64,000 bases of DNA from Cupriavidus basilensis (GCF_008801925.2 NZ_CP062804.1:2170001-2234000); one strand, 5' to 3'; counted from the stretch's first letter, positions 17,402 to 26,390 are shown. Notes: a model not told the origin generated them from the letters alone. A program made the numbers and translations.

Positions 17402-18169
17402 TCAATTCACCCGGAAATGCTCCACCGACTGGCCCGCGTTGACTGCGCGCAGCAGCCATGCGGGCATGGGTCCCACGCCATCCCAGACCTGTCCCTCGGC
17501 ATTGCGGTAGCGGCGTGCGGGCGCGCTCGCCTGCGGCAGTGCGGGCGCAGGTGCGGCCGCGGCCGGCGCGGCGGCGGCCTCGGCTGCCTGTGCCGGCGCC
17601 GCTGCTGGTGCCGCTGCTGGTGCCGCCGGTTTCACGGCTCCCGCTTTCTGCGTGGGCACGGACATGGTCACCCGTGCAGGCGCGGGCGCGGCGGCCGGGG
17701 TTGCCGCCGGCTCGGCAAGCAATACGGCGGCCGGCTTTTCCGCGGGTACGGCCTCGGCAACCGCCACCGCATCTGCGACAGGCGTGGCCTGCGGCAATGC
17801 GGCCGGCGTTGCGACCGGCACAGCAGGCGGCGCTGATTGCCTGACAGGGGCAGCAACGCGTTTGCGCGCTACGGCCTTGCGCAATGGCGCAGGTGCCACG
17901 ACAGGCGGTGCGGTGATCGGCCCGGCAGGCAACAGCGCGGGCGGTGCCGTGATCGGTCCTGCGGGCAACAGTGCCTGGGCGACATCTACATCCATTTCAT
18001 TTTCCTTTTCGATGGGCTCCTCGATCGGCGCCCTGGCGGGCGCCGCCTCCCAGTCAAAACAACCTGCCGCCTCCAGTTCATCCATGGAGATGCCGAGCCG
18101 CTCCATCTGGACGCGGATCCAGACAATGGCGGCGACTTTCTTGACGTCGGCGGGATCAGAAGAAGGCAT
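17402..18169 (-). CDS. H-NS-like DNA-binding protein with Ala/Pro-rich linker
   Basis: 255 residues. The N-terminal ~45 residues (DVKKVAAIVWIRVQMERLGISMDELEAAG) are helical. A ~165-residue Ala/Pro/Val-rich linker follows, containing a 12-residue unit (ALLPAGPITAPP) repeated exactly twice. The last ~35 residues (YRNAEGQVWDGVGPMPAWL) match the H-NS C-terminal DNA-binding motif of beta-proteobacteria, although Gly-Met-Pro replaces the usual Arg-rich GRGRxP core. Probably a nucleoid-associated regulator with altered DNA affinity. The start chosen (MPSSDPADV) avoids a 63-residue implausible extension. Confidence 0.72.
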   Translation of the reverse strand: MPSSDPADVKKVAAIVWIRVQMERLGISMDELEAAGCFDWEAAPARAPIEEPIEKENEMDVDVAQALLPAGPITAPPALLPAGPITAPPVVAPAPLRKAVARKRVAAPVRQSAPPAVPVATPAALPQATPVADAVAVAEAVPAEKPAAVLLAEPAATPAAAPAPARVTMSVPTQKAGAVKPAAPAAAPAAAPAQAAEAAAAPAAAAPAPALPQASAPARRYRNAEGQVWDGVGPMPAWLLRAVNAGQSVEHFRVN

Positions 18170-18440
18170 GGCAAAAGACACAATAAATGCAGGTAGAAAG
18201 GGCGGGGAAACGGTCGCGGATGCGGCGCTGGCCGCACACTGGAGATCCTGAGGATCGCACATGATAGCCGAGCGCGGGACCCGCCCCCGCCGAGCCTTGA
18301 ATCCGGACGCAAAAGCCGGGCCAAAGGCCCCTCTCCTGCACCCCATCAATGACCGCAAATCCGCCTCCGTGGGGCATCGGCCGGCCTGCGTCCATGTCCT
18401 GCCCCCAACCCTGCGCCATCATGCAAAACCCACACAAGTT

Positions 18441-18459
18441 AAATGAGAACGATTATCAT
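18441..18459. promoter_or_regulatory. Fur box
   Basis: AAATGAGAACGATTATCAT fits the 19-base Fur consensus (GATAATGATAATCATTATC) with the characteristic GATTATCAT right half. It lies about 100 bases before the DUF4198 start codon, as expected for an iron-repressed promoter. The surrounding 18170-18556 gap separates this operon from the divergent H-NS-like gene and holds no other gene. Confidence 0.7.
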
Positions 18460-18556
18460 ATGCGACTTCACGGTCACGATTTCCTGGCCGTCCCGGCCAA
18501 CGGCCTGTGCGCAACACGGCACTGCCAGCCCCCCGTCTTGAAAGGATGCATAGCCC

Positions 18557-19279
18557 ATGAATCGCCTCATCACCTCCGCCCTGCTTTGCGGCGCCGCACT
18601 GAGCGGCACCGCTCAAGCCCATCAGGTCTGGCTGGAACAAACGCCGGCGACCGCCCAACTGTATTTTGGCGAATTCAACGAGAACCTGCGCGAAGTTTCG
18701 CCGGGACTGCTGGACCGGTTCGTGCAGCCCACCGCCGTGCTGGTAACGGCCAGGGGTGAGCAGCCCCTCAAGGCCGACAAGACGACCAACGGCTTCGTAC
18801 TCTCAGGGCGCGCAGGCGCGGGCGAGACCATTGTCGCGCAGGACACGGGCTATCCGCTGCTGGAGCGCAAGGACGGCGACAAGGTGATCCGTACCGCCTG
18901 GACGCCGGCGGCTCGCTTGCTGGGTGCCGGCTCCACAAGCGCGGTAGCGCCCAAGCTCGCGCTGGACATTGTGCCGACCGGCCGCGCCGGCGAGTACCAG
19001 GTGGTCTATGCCGGCCGCCCACTGCCCAAGGCCAAGGTAGGCGTGGCCGTGCAGTCCGGCTGGGGCCGCGAACTGCGCACCGACGAGCAAGGCATCGTGC
19101 GCCTGGCGCAGCCGTGGCAAGGCACCTACGTGCTGGAGGTGCACCACGTCGACAAGACCGCCGGCGAGCGCAATGGCAAGCCATACGACATCGCCAGCTA
19201 CGTCACCACCCTGTCGCTGACGCAGGGCGATGGCCTGCCCGCGGTACCCGCAGTGCCGGCAGCCACGCCCAACAAGTAA
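18557..19279 (+). CDS. DUF4198 periplasmic protein, iron-uptake accessory
   Basis: 240 residues with a signal peptide ending TAQAHQVW, the typical start of DUF4198/NikM-like periplasmic proteins. The mature protein has a beta-rich core and a carboxypeptidase-regulatory-like C-terminal part (GRPLPKAKVGVAVQSGWGRELRTDEQGIVRL). AAAGGA gives a good ribosome-binding site. First gene of a four-gene operon preceded by a Fur box. In related bacteria the same set follows a TonB-dependent siderophore receptor; its precise role in iron handling is not known. Confidence 0.85.
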   Translation: MNRLITSALLCGAALSGTAQAHQVWLEQTPATAQLYFGEFNENLREVSPGLLDRFVQPTAVLVTARGEQPLKADKTTNGFVLSGRAGAGETIVAQDTGYPLLERKDGDKVIRTAWTPAARLLGAGSTSAVAPKLALDIVPTGRAGEYQVVYAGRPLPKAKVGVAVQSGWGRELRTDEQGIVRLAQPWQGTYVLEVHHVDKTAGERNGKPYDIASYVTTLSLTQGDGLPAVPAVPAATPNK

Positions 19280-19292
19280 GGGAGCGCTTGTC

Positions 19293-19583
19293 ATGGGATT
19301 GAGCCAGACCGGCCGCTATCGCCTTGGCGTTGCCTCGCGCGTGGTGGCCGCCATCGGGGGCGGCTATGTGCTCGCGGCCGTGGCCACCGGGCTGCTGGCC
19401 GTGGTGATGCCCATGCCGCCAGCCGAGGCGGTGATGACCGCCACGCTGCTGTCGTTCTCGCTCTACGCGTGCGCGGTGCTGTGGGTGTTCGCCGCCGGCA
19501 GCGCGTGGCGCGCCTGGGCCGGCGTGGCGGTGCCTGCCGTGGTGCTCGGCCTCTTGCTGGCTGTCTTGCGGAGCGCGCCATGA
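19293..19583 (+). CDS. DUF3649 small membrane protein
   Basis: 96 residues with three hydrophobic helices (GGGYVLAAVATGLLAVVM, LLSFSLYACAVLWVFAAG, and the C-terminal VPAVVLGLLLAVL). Matches the DUF3649 family found in iron-uptake operons next to PepSY proteins. Starts 13 bases after the DUF4198 stop and overlaps the next start by ATGA, so translation is coupled. Confidence 0.82.
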   Translation: MGLSQTGRYRLGVASRVVAAIGGGYVLAAVATGLLAVVMPMPPAEAVMTATLLSFSLYACAVLWVFAAGSAWRAWAGVAVPAVVLGLLLAVLRSAP

Positions 19584-21226
19584 AGGCCGGGCTGCGTCAA
19601 TCGATGGCCTGGCTGCATAGCTGGTCCGGGCTGCTGGTGTGCTGGGTGCTGCTGCTGGTGTTCTGCGCCGGCACCGCCAGCTACTTCAAGGACGAGATCA
19701 CCCTGTGGATGCAGCCCGAGCTGCACCGCTCGGCCGCCACGCCAGTGTCCAGCGCCGAGGCCGCCAGCCGTGCGGTAGCGTACTTGCAGCGCAACGCCGC
19801 GGACTCGCCCCGCTGGTTCATCGACCTGCCGGATGCGCGCAACCCTGCGGTGAGCGTACTATGGACGCGCCCACCCGGCGCGCCGGCTTCAGGCATCGGG
19901 GGCGGCCGCGGCCGCTTCGAGAGCCGCACGCTGGATCCGGCCACCGGCGCCTTCCTGCAGACCGTGCGCAGCACGCGCGGCGGCGAGTTCCTCTACCGCC
20001 TGCACTTCGACCTGTACTTCATGCAGGCGATCTGGGCGCGCTGGATCATCGGCTTGTGCGCCATGTTCATGCTGGTGGCCATTCTCAGCGGCATCATCAC
20101 GCACCGGCGCATCTTCCAGGACTTCTTTACCTTCCGCCCGCGCAAGGGCCAGCGCTCCTGGCTCGATGCGCACAATGCCACCGCGGTGCTGGCCCTGCCC
20201 TTCCACCTGATGATCACCTACACCGGGCTGGTCACACTGATGTTCATGTACATGCCGTGGGGCATCCAGACTGCGTACCAGGGCAACCAGCAGGCTTTCA
20301 TCAACGAGGCCTTCGGCCGCGCGCCGCAAGGCAAGCCAAGTGGGCAGGCGGCGCCGCTGACGCCGGTCGCCCCGCTGGTGGAGCAAGCCATGCGCCATTG
20401 GCATGGCGCGCAGCCCAGCCGCGTCGCCATCATGCTGGCGGGCGATGCCAACGCCACCATCACGGTGTCGCGCGGCACCGATGGCTCGTTGTCCGCCAAT
20501 GCGCCGTCGATGCGCTTTAACGGCGTCACCGGCGCGCTGGTCGCGGTCACGGGCGACGCGCCCGGCGCGGCCAACCAGACGCGCGGCGTGATGGTGGGCC
20601 TGCACGAGGCGCATTTCGCCGGGCCCTTGCTGCGCGCGCTGTTCTTCGTGAGCGGGCTGGCGGGCTGCGCCATGGTGGCCACCGGCGCGCTGCTGTGGGG
20701 CGTGAAGACACGCCAGGGCCAGGCCAAGGCACTGGCGGCCGGCGCGCGCCCGAGCTTTGGGCTGCGGCTGGTGGACGCGCTCAACCTCGGCGCCATTGCC
20801 GGCCTGCCGATCGCGTTTGCTACGTACTTCTGGGCAAACCGCTTGCTGCCCGTGGGCATGCCGCACCGTCCCGACGCGGAGATCCATGCCTTTTTCATCG
20901 CCTGGGGCGCGGCAGCCGTGCTGGCGCAGGTGCGGCCGACGCGCACCATGTGGCGCGTGCAGCTGTGGGCCGGTGCGCTGATGCTCGCTGCCATTCCGGT
21001 GCTCAACGCCTTCACCACGCAGACCCACCTGGGCGTGACGCTGCTGCAAGGCCAGGGGCCTGCCGCCGTGGCGGGGTTCGACCTGACGGTGCTGGCGCTG
21101 GGCATTGCGCTGGGTGCGGCAGCGCATATCCTGGGGCGGCGCGCCAAGGCGCGCGTGCCCGCGCGGCGCCCGGTGCCGGCCAAAGACATCGGCATGCCAT
21201 CCAGCGATGCGAAGGGAGCCGCATGA
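19580..21226 (+). CDS. PepSY-associated transmembrane protein (iron uptake)
   Basis: 548 residues with four to seven membrane helices. The first helix region (SMAWLHSWSGLLVCWVLLLVFCAGTASYF) and the motif YRLHFDLYF, then the second helix (WIIGLCAMFMLVAILSGIITHRRIF) are typical of PepSY-TM proteins such as those in ferric-siderophore operons, thought to act as inner-membrane ferrisiderophore reductases. His residues in these helices could bind haem. Overlaps its neighbours on both sides by 4 bases (ATGA). Confidence 0.88.
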   Translation: MKAGLRQSMAWLHSWSGLLVCWVLLLVFCAGTASYFKDEITLWMQPELHRSAATPVSSAEAASRAVAYLQRNAADSPRWFIDLPDARNPAVSVLWTRPPGAPASGIGGGRGRFESRTLDPATGAFLQTVRSTRGGEFLYRLHFDLYFMQAIWARWIIGLCAMFMLVAILSGIITHRRIFQDFFTFRPRKGQRSWLDAHNATAVLALPFHLMITYTGLVTLMFMYMPWGIQTAYQGNQQAFINEAFGRAPQGKPSGQAAPLTPVAPLVEQAMRHWHGAQPSRVAIMLAGDANATITVSRGTDGSLSANAPSMRFNGVTGALVAVTGDAPGAANQTRGVMVGLHEAHFAGPLLRALFFVSGLAGCAMVATGALLWGVKTRQGQAKALAAGARPSFGLRLVDALNLGAIAGLPIAFATYFWANRLLPVGMPHRPDAEIHAFFIAWGAAAVLAQVRPTRTMWRVQLWAGALMLAAIPVLNAFTTQTHLGVTLLQGQGPAAVAGFDLTVLALGIALGAAAHILGRRAKARVPARRPVPAKDIGMPSSDAKGAA

Positions 21227-21585
21227 GCGCAAGCCTGGGTTTCTTCACCGCGCTGGCCTTCACGTATAGCGGCTTCACCGCGCTCAGCCAGACGCTGGAC
21301 CGCCACTATGCCGATCGCCACGGCCGCGGCGCCACGCCTTCGCCCGCCGAGCGCCTGCGCCTGCAGGTACTCGGCTGGGCCGCGCTGGCCCTTGCCCTGG
21401 CGGCTTGCGTGCAGCAGCAAGGCTGGCCGATGGGCAGCGTCTCATGGATCGGCACGCTGACGCTCGGCGCGCTCGTGCTGGTGCTGTTGCTCGGCTACGC
21501 GCCGGCCATCGCGGTACGCGCCGCCCGCTGGGCGGGCTTGCTGGGCGGATGCGGGCTGCTGATGATGGGCGCGATGCCCGCCTAG
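21223..21585 (+). CDS. DUF3325 membrane protein
   Basis: 120 residues, three to four hydrophobic segments, beginning LGFFTALAFTYSGFTALSQTLDRHY, the recognisable N-terminus of DUF3325 proteins. It overlaps the PepSY gene by 4 bases and ends the iron operon. Role unknown; always with DUF3649/PepSY partners in my experience of these operons. Confidence 0.82.
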   Translation: MSASLGFFTALAFTYSGFTALSQTLDRHYADRHGRGATPSPAERLRLQVLGWAALALALAACVQQQGWPMGSVSWIGTLTLGALVLVLLLGYAPAIAVRAARWAGLLGGCGLLMMGAMPA

Positions 21586-21700
21586 CCATCCCTGGTGCCT
21601 GCGAACAGGATCAGGCGCGCGGCAAACGCATCTCGCCCGTCGCGCCGCAGAGCGTGACGACGACGCCGACTGGATTGCCGCGGGCCCGCCAGCGGCTATC

Positions 21701-22165
21701 ATGACGGCCATTCCAACTCACTGGCACAGTCCTTCGCTCGCCATGCCTGACAACACCCCCGCAAGCCAGCCATACGCACTGGAGAACCCGTTTCTCGAAT
21801 CGCTGAATCTCGTCATCGTGGAGTGGCAGCCGGACCTGGTGCGCATGTCGCTGATGCCGCAGGCTGCGCACCTCAACAACACGGGCGTCGTGCAAGGCGG
21901 CATCCTGGCCACGCTGCTGGACGCGGCGGGCGGCTACGCCGGCCTGTTTCCCGAGAATGGCGTGCGCCGCGCCGCCACTACCATCTCGCTGAACGTCAAC
22001 TATGTCTCGTCCGCGCAAGTGGAGACGCTGCTGGTGGTTGGCCGGCGCGTGGGCGGTGGCCGCCGGGTATTTTTCTCCAACGCCGAGGTCACCGACAGCC
22101 AAGGCCGGCTGATCGCCACCGCGCAGGCCGCATTCCGCAGGAAGGATCCGGTCCGGGCAGACTAG
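21701..22165 (+). CDS. PaaI-type hotdog-fold thioesterase
   Basis: 154 residues. The hotdog signature is present: HLNNTGVVQGGILATLLDAAGGYA, with the Asn/Gly loop and the helix carrying Asp, then TTISLNVNYVSSAQ and the final strand. Probably hydrolyses acyl- or aroyl-CoA thioesters in the cytosol; substrate unknown. A start at 21743 (MPDNTPASQ) would remove 14 residues and may be the true one. Convergent with the following MFS gene. Confidence 0.82.
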   Translation: MTAIPTHWHSPSLAMPDNTPASQPYALENPFLESLNLVIVEWQPDLVRMSLMPQAAHLNNTGVVQGGILATLLDAAGGYAGLFPENGVRRAATTISLNVNYVSSAQVETLLVVGRRVGGGRRVFFSNAEVTDSQGRLIATAQAAFRRKDPVRAD

Positions 22166-22203
22166 ACCTGCGCCCGTGATGGCAGGGCGCCATGCAAGGC
22201 GAG

Positions 22204-23625
22204 CTAATCGCGCGACGACAGCGGCGGCGCGATCTCTTCCAGCGGGCGCCTTTCCGCATTGACCGCATAGCGCAGGGCAAACAAGCCCGCGACGATCACC
22301 AGCGCCGCGCCTATGCCATAGCCAACAGCCACCGCGGCGCGGCTGCCGCTGTCGATCAGCGCGCCAAACAGCAACGGCCCGATAAAGCCCCCGGTGCCCG
22401 TCCCCACGGCGTAGAACACAGAGATGGCGAGGGCGCGCGTCTCGATGGGAAAGACCTCGCTCACCGTCAGGTAAGCGGAACTGGCCGCCGCCGAGGCCAG
22501 GAAAAACACAGCCGACCAGCACAGCGCCTGGCTGCGCGCGTCAAGCCAGCCCTGCTCGAAGGCCCACCCGGTCATGGCCAGTCCCACGCCGGAGAGCACA
22601 TAGGTCAGACCGATCATGCGGCGCCGCCCGACGTGGTCGAACAGTGGCCCCAGCAGCAGCGGCCCCAGCACATTGCCCAGCGCAAAGGGAAAGATGTATA
22701 GCCCCACGCGGTTATCGGGCACGCCGTGAAAGCGCGTGAGCACGAGCGCATAGGTAAAGAAGATTGCGTTATAGAAGAACGCTTGCGAGACCATCAGCGC
22801 CAGGGCTACCGCGCTGCGCAGCCGGTAGCGCTTGAACAGCACATGCACGACCTCGCCAAGCGTGGGGGCCGCGCGCCTGGAAAGCAAGATTGTGCCCGTG
22901 GCCGGCGGCAACGCGCCGTACTGGGCCACCACCTGCGCCTCGATGGCGGCGACGATGCGCCCGGCTTGCTCGCCACGCCCATGCGTGAGCAGCCAGCGCG
23001 GGCTCTCCGGCACGTCCCGGCGCACCAGCAAGATGGCTAGCGCCAGCACCGCGCCGAGCAGGAACGCCACGCGCCAGCCCAGGGCCGGGCCCAACACGCG
23101 CGGATCCAGCAGCACCAGGCTCAGGCCCGCGCCAAGCGCGGCACCGAACCAGAAGCTGCCGTTGATGGCCAGGCTGACGCGTCCGCGCACGCGCGCCGGG
23201 ATCAGTTCATCGATGGCCGAGTTGATCGCCGCGTACTCGCCCCCGATGCCAAGGCCCGTCAGGAAGCGGCACACCGCGAAGAAGACGAAACCCGTGGAAA
23301 AAGCGGTGGCCAATGTCGCCGCCATGTACACCGCCAGCGTCACCAGGAACAAGGCCTTGCGGCCAAGGCGGTCCGCAAGGCGGCCGAACGCCAGCGCGCC
23401 CAATACCGCGCCAGCGATGTACAGCGACCCTAGCCACCCTACCTGCGCCGCATCGAGGCCCAGCCCATCCGGGCGCTCGAGCACGCCGCCCAGCGAACCC
23501 ACCAGCGTCACCTCGAGCCCGTCGAGCACCCATGCCACCCCCAGCGCGATCACCACCCGCCAGTGCCAGCGCGACCACGGCAGGCGATCCAGCCGGGCGG
23601 GGATATCGCTCTGAATAAGTGGCAT
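22204..23625 (-). CDS. MFS metabolite/sugar-porter-type transporter
   Basis: 473 residues, 12 membrane helices. MFS signatures: GRLADRLGRKALFLV between helices 2 and 3, GLGIGGEYAAINSAIDELIP in helix 4, RDVPESPRWL in the central loop and GPLFDHVGRRRMIG in the second half. This pattern is of the metabolite:H+ symporter/sugar porter type. Substrate unknown. Start chosen at MPLIQSDIPARLDRLPW, where homologues usually begin; 11 further residues are possible. Confidence 0.85.
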   Translation of the reverse strand: MPLIQSDIPARLDRLPWSRWHWRVVIALGVAWVLDGLEVTLVGSLGGVLERPDGLGLDAAQVGWLGSLYIAGAVLGALAFGRLADRLGRKALFLVTLAVYMAATLATAFSTGFVFFAVCRFLTGLGIGGEYAAINSAIDELIPARVRGRVSLAINGSFWFGAALGAGLSLVLLDPRVLGPALGWRVAFLLGAVLALAILLVRRDVPESPRWLLTHGRGEQAGRIVAAIEAQVVAQYGALPPATGTILLSRRAAPTLGEVVHVLFKRYRLRSAVALALMVSQAFFYNAIFFTYALVLTRFHGVPDNRVGLYIFPFALGNVLGPLLLGPLFDHVGRRRMIGLTYVLSGVGLAMTGWAFEQGWLDARSQALCWSAVFFLASAAASSAYLTVSEVFPIETRALAISVFYAVGTGTGGFIGPLLFGALIDSGSRAAVAVGYGIGAALVIVAGLFALRYAVNAERRPLEEIAPPLSSRD

Positions 23626-23866
23626 GGCGGGGCTCCGTCCCGGTGCGGTGATTGGCAAGCCTGCGCCGCAGTCCGCGCCTGAGAGGCGCTTGCGGCATCG
23701 GCTCAGCCGTTCACAATGTTTCCGATGTTTGCGCCATGGATCTACATGACCTGGCCGGCGATGCCGTTCGCCGCGCGGTAGGCCAGGAAAACGTAGCCGC
23801 CAGCGCCCGGCACGCCAGGCGCACGACGCCTACAATGAATCATGGCCACCATAAAAGGGAACCGCC

Positions 23867-24031
23867 ATGATCGTCTATATGCTCTTCCTCGGGGCAGTCG
23901 TCCTGCTCTATGCCTTCGTCATTCGCGCAGGCTTTTTCCACAAGTCGGTGCTCTATCCGGAACATGCCCATCCGTTCCATTACTGGTGGGACCGGATCGT
24001 CCATCACCAGAAGAAAGAGAAAGCCAGCTAA
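23867..24031 (+). CDS. 54-residue single-pass membrane protein
   Basis: A small protein starting MIVYMLFLGAVVLLYAFVIR (one hydrophobic helix) followed by a His/Trp-rich cytoplasmic or periplasmic tail (HAHPFHYWWDRIVHHQKK). A ribosome-binding site (AAAAGGGA) sits 8 bases upstream. Codon use and the clear membrane segment support coding. The tail has five His and two Trp residues, which might bind metal or haem (inference). Family not recognised. Confidence 0.65.
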   Translation: MIVYMLFLGAVVLLYAFVIRAGFFHKSVLYPEHAHPFHYWWDRIVHHQKKEKAS

Positions 24032-24255
24032 GGCGCTTGGCGCTTGGCGCTTGGACCCCGCAAGGCCTGACCTGGCCGCCCAGCCCGCCGATTGGCGGGC
24101 TGTTTCATGCCGGTGACTGGCACCGGACGCCGGGCGTGGTCCCCGCAACGCAAAATGGAAAGCGAGCGCCCCGACAAAGCGGCCCTTGCTGCTCATGGTT
24201 ACCTGCCCCGGTGCTAAACTGGCCGCCCTTCTTATCCGGCCATTGCACCCTATCC

Positions 24256-24915
24256 ATGCGCATTTCCCGCCTCGCTACCCGAGCTGCACTCCTTTCAGTC
24301 TGCCTGGCATCCGCCAGCGCCGGTGTCATCGCCGCCGAGGCCCCACCCGCGCCCACGCCCGACCAGGTCACCGCCGCCATCCAGCAATCGGAAGCCGAGC
24401 GCCTGAAGCAACTGGAGCAGACTGACCCGGCCGCGGCCGAGCGTGCGCGCTCGCCGTTGGTGGCGGGGATCATGGCTTCCATCAAGGCGCATACGGTCAA
24501 GGGCTGCCTGCCCGCCAGCGGCGGCGAGATCGTCTGCATCGTCGGGGTCAAGGCCGGCCGCCGCGACGGCTACCGTGCACTGGCCTTCGGCGGCAACCCG
24601 GAGCCGTGGGTGCTGGTGCGGCGTGAAGAACCCGCCATCAGTGGCCCGGACGCCGCGCAAGCCACCGCCTCGATGCGCGAATTCGCCCGTGGGCAATTGA
24701 AGACCCAGACGGATGCGGAGGCCGTCGCGGAACTGACCGCAATGGCCACATCGCTGACGGTCAAGCAACTCAACGAGTGCAGTCTGAGCCACGATAGCGG
24801 CAACGTGCGCTGCTCTGCCCTGATCTCCACCGGCGGCAAGCCCGACCAGCGCGTCACCGGTTTTGCCTTTGCGCTCGAAGCCGGCGGCTGGCGGTTTGTG
24901 CCGCGCGAGCAGTAA
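24256..24915 (+). CDS. exported protein of unknown function
   Basis: 219 residues with a signal peptide ending ASAGVIAAEAPP (cleavage about residue 27). The mature part has a Gln/Glu/Ala-rich helix, then four Cys residues, two in KGCLPASGGEIVCIVG and two in NECSLSHDSGNVRCSALIS, each pair likely a disulphide. Periplasmic location is expected. The start is the ATG before MRISRLATRAALL. No family recognised. Confidence 0.72.
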   Translation: MRISRLATRAALLSVCLASASAGVIAAEAPPAPTPDQVTAAIQQSEAERLKQLEQTDPAAAERARSPLVAGIMASIKAHTVKGCLPASGGEIVCIVGVKAGRRDGYRALAFGGNPEPWVLVRREEPAISGPDAAQATASMREFARGQLKTQTDAEAVAELTAMATSLTVKQLNECSLSHDSGNVRCSALISTGGKPDQRVTGFAFALEAGGWRFVPREQ

Positions 24916-24929
24916 GCAGGCCGCGGGGG

Positions 24930-25138
24930 CCATCCGGTGCCACTGCCCCGCAGGGAGCGGAGATCACATCTCCTAGCTTCGAATGTTGATCCAAGTCAAG
25001 TGAGTGATGGAGCACAATCCCCACGCTATTGGGGCAGATGCCCAGCGCCCACGGTGCGACACTGCGGGCGGGCGAGAAAAGCGTCTCGCCCAATGTCACT
25101 TCTTCATGCCCTCCGTTTACCCGGTGGGCATTTTTTTT
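24930..25138 (+). ncRNA. possible small RNA with two hairpins and terminator
   Basis: Within the 509-base gap before the dehydratase gene there are three hairpins: GGAGAT/ATCTCC (24959-24973), GGGCGAGA/TCTCGCCC (25070-25091, 6-base loop) and a terminator at 25106-25138. The 5' end is uncertain. No riboswitch class was recognised. A short frame at 25004-25282 crosses the terminator and looks spurious. The stretch 25139-25424 holds nothing else I can name. Confidence 0.35.
25106..25138 (+). terminator. rho-independent terminator
   Basis: ATGCCC (25106-25111) pairs with GGGCAT (25126-25131), with an inner CCG/CGG stem across a T-T mismatch, followed by eight T residues. No annotated gene ends just upstream, so it probably ends a small transcript or attenuates one reading toward the dehydratase. 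Confidence 0.7.
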
Positions 25139-25424
25139 GCCTTGCCGTCCTTTGGCCACGAATTTACAAATTATCCAAATATAGATAAACTGTACAGATT
25201 GATCGCACCTCTGAGTCCCTGCAAGCAGCAAGAGCTGTTCGAGCAGGAACAGGAAAGGGAAAGCGGCCCACGGTTTGATTGAGACTTTCACACCAGTTGC
25301 AATCTGACGACATGGCGCCGCAGGCCATGACGATGGCACGCCTGCCCTGCGGCGCGCTATCGATGCTCAGGGGGCCCGGAATCCATCGGCCCTGACAACG
25401 CCTTCAATCTAACAAGACTTAACG

Positions 25425-26390
25425 ATGATGCTGAATCTTCCAACCTTCGATGACGTGGTAGCGGCCGCGCGCCGGATTGAAGGCTTTGCCCACCGGACGC
25501 CCGTGATGCGCTCCACGACCGCCGACAAGGAACTGGGCGCCGCTTTGTTCTTCAAGTGCGAGAACCTGCAGCGCACTGGCGCCTTCAAGTTTCGTGGTGC
25601 ATTCAATGCGCTGGCGCGCTTCGATGCCGCGCAGCGTCGCCGGGGCGCTCTTGCCTTCTCCGGCGGCAACCACGCGCAGGGCATCGCACTGTCGGCGGCG
25701 TTGCTGGGAATACCTTCGACGATCCTCATGCCGCACGATGCGCCGGCTGCCAAGGTGGCGGCGACCAAGGGCTACGGTGGCAAGGTGGTGCTCTATGATC
25801 GGTACACCGACGACCGCGAGGCAATCTGCCACAGGCTGGCGGAGGAACAGGGCCTGACGCTGATCGGGTCCTATGACCAGCCGGACGTGATTGCCGGCCA
25901 GGGAACCGCCGCCAAGGAATTGTTCGAGGAAACGGGCGAGCTCGACGCGCTGTTCGTCTGCCTGGGCGGCGGTGGCTTGCTCGCCGGCTCCGCACTGTCC
26001 GCGCGCGCACTGGCGCCGCGGTGCAAGATCTACGGCGTAGAGCCCGCCACCGGTAACGATGGCCAGCAATCGTTGCGCTCCGGCGCGATCGTGCATATCG
26101 ATACGCCGAAGACCATCGCCGACGGCGCGCAAGCGCAGCACCTGGGCCGTCACACGTTCGAGATCATTCGCCGTGATGTCGACGATATCCTTACCGCCAG
26201 TGACGACGAGCTGGTCGATGGCATGCGCTTCTTTGCGTCACGCATGAAGCTGGTCGTGGAGCCAACCGGCTGCCTGGGCCTCGCCGCCGCACGCGGCATG
26301 AAGGCCGAACTGAAGGGCAAGCGCGTGGGCATCATCGTTAGCGGCGGGAATGTGGACATTGACCGTTTCGCGGCGCTTCTTGCAGGCTGA
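25425..26390 (+). CDS. PLP-dependent serine/threonine dehydratase
   Basis: 321 residues of the catabolic (TdcB/serine racemase-like) type without an ACT domain. Deaminates L-threonine or L-serine (possibly hydroxyaspartate) to the 2-oxo acid. PLP lysine is K55 in TGAFKFRGAF; the SGGNHAQG phosphate/substrate loop and GGGGLLAG phosphate-binding loop are intact, and SGGNVD ends the fold. Substrate choice cannot be set from sequence. Preceded by a possible attenuator/small RNA. Confidence 0.88.
   Translation: MMLNLPTFDDVVAAARRIEGFAHRTPVMRSTTADKELGAALFFKCENLQRTGAFKFRGAFNALARFDAAQRRRGALAFSGGNHAQGIALSAALLGIPSTILMPHDAPAAKVAATKGYGGKVVLYDRYTDDREAICHRLAEEQGLTLIGSYDQPDVIAGQGTAAKELFEETGELDALFVCLGGGGLLAGSALSARALAPRCKIYGVEPATGNDGQQSLRSGAIVHIDTPKTIADGAQAQHLGRHTFEIIRRDVDDILTASDDELVDGMRFFASRMKLVVEPTGCLGLAAARGMKAELKGKRVGIIVSGGNVDIDRFAALLAG

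Noticed and set aside
24031..24053. Three tandem GGCGCTT-like heptamers
   Set aside because: Too short and in a spacer; no function suggested.
24985..25070. GATGGAGCAC-like segment resembling part of a fluoride riboswitch
   Set aside because: The rest of the consensus (pseudoknot partners and conserved CGCC/GCUGAUG-like blocks) is not present.
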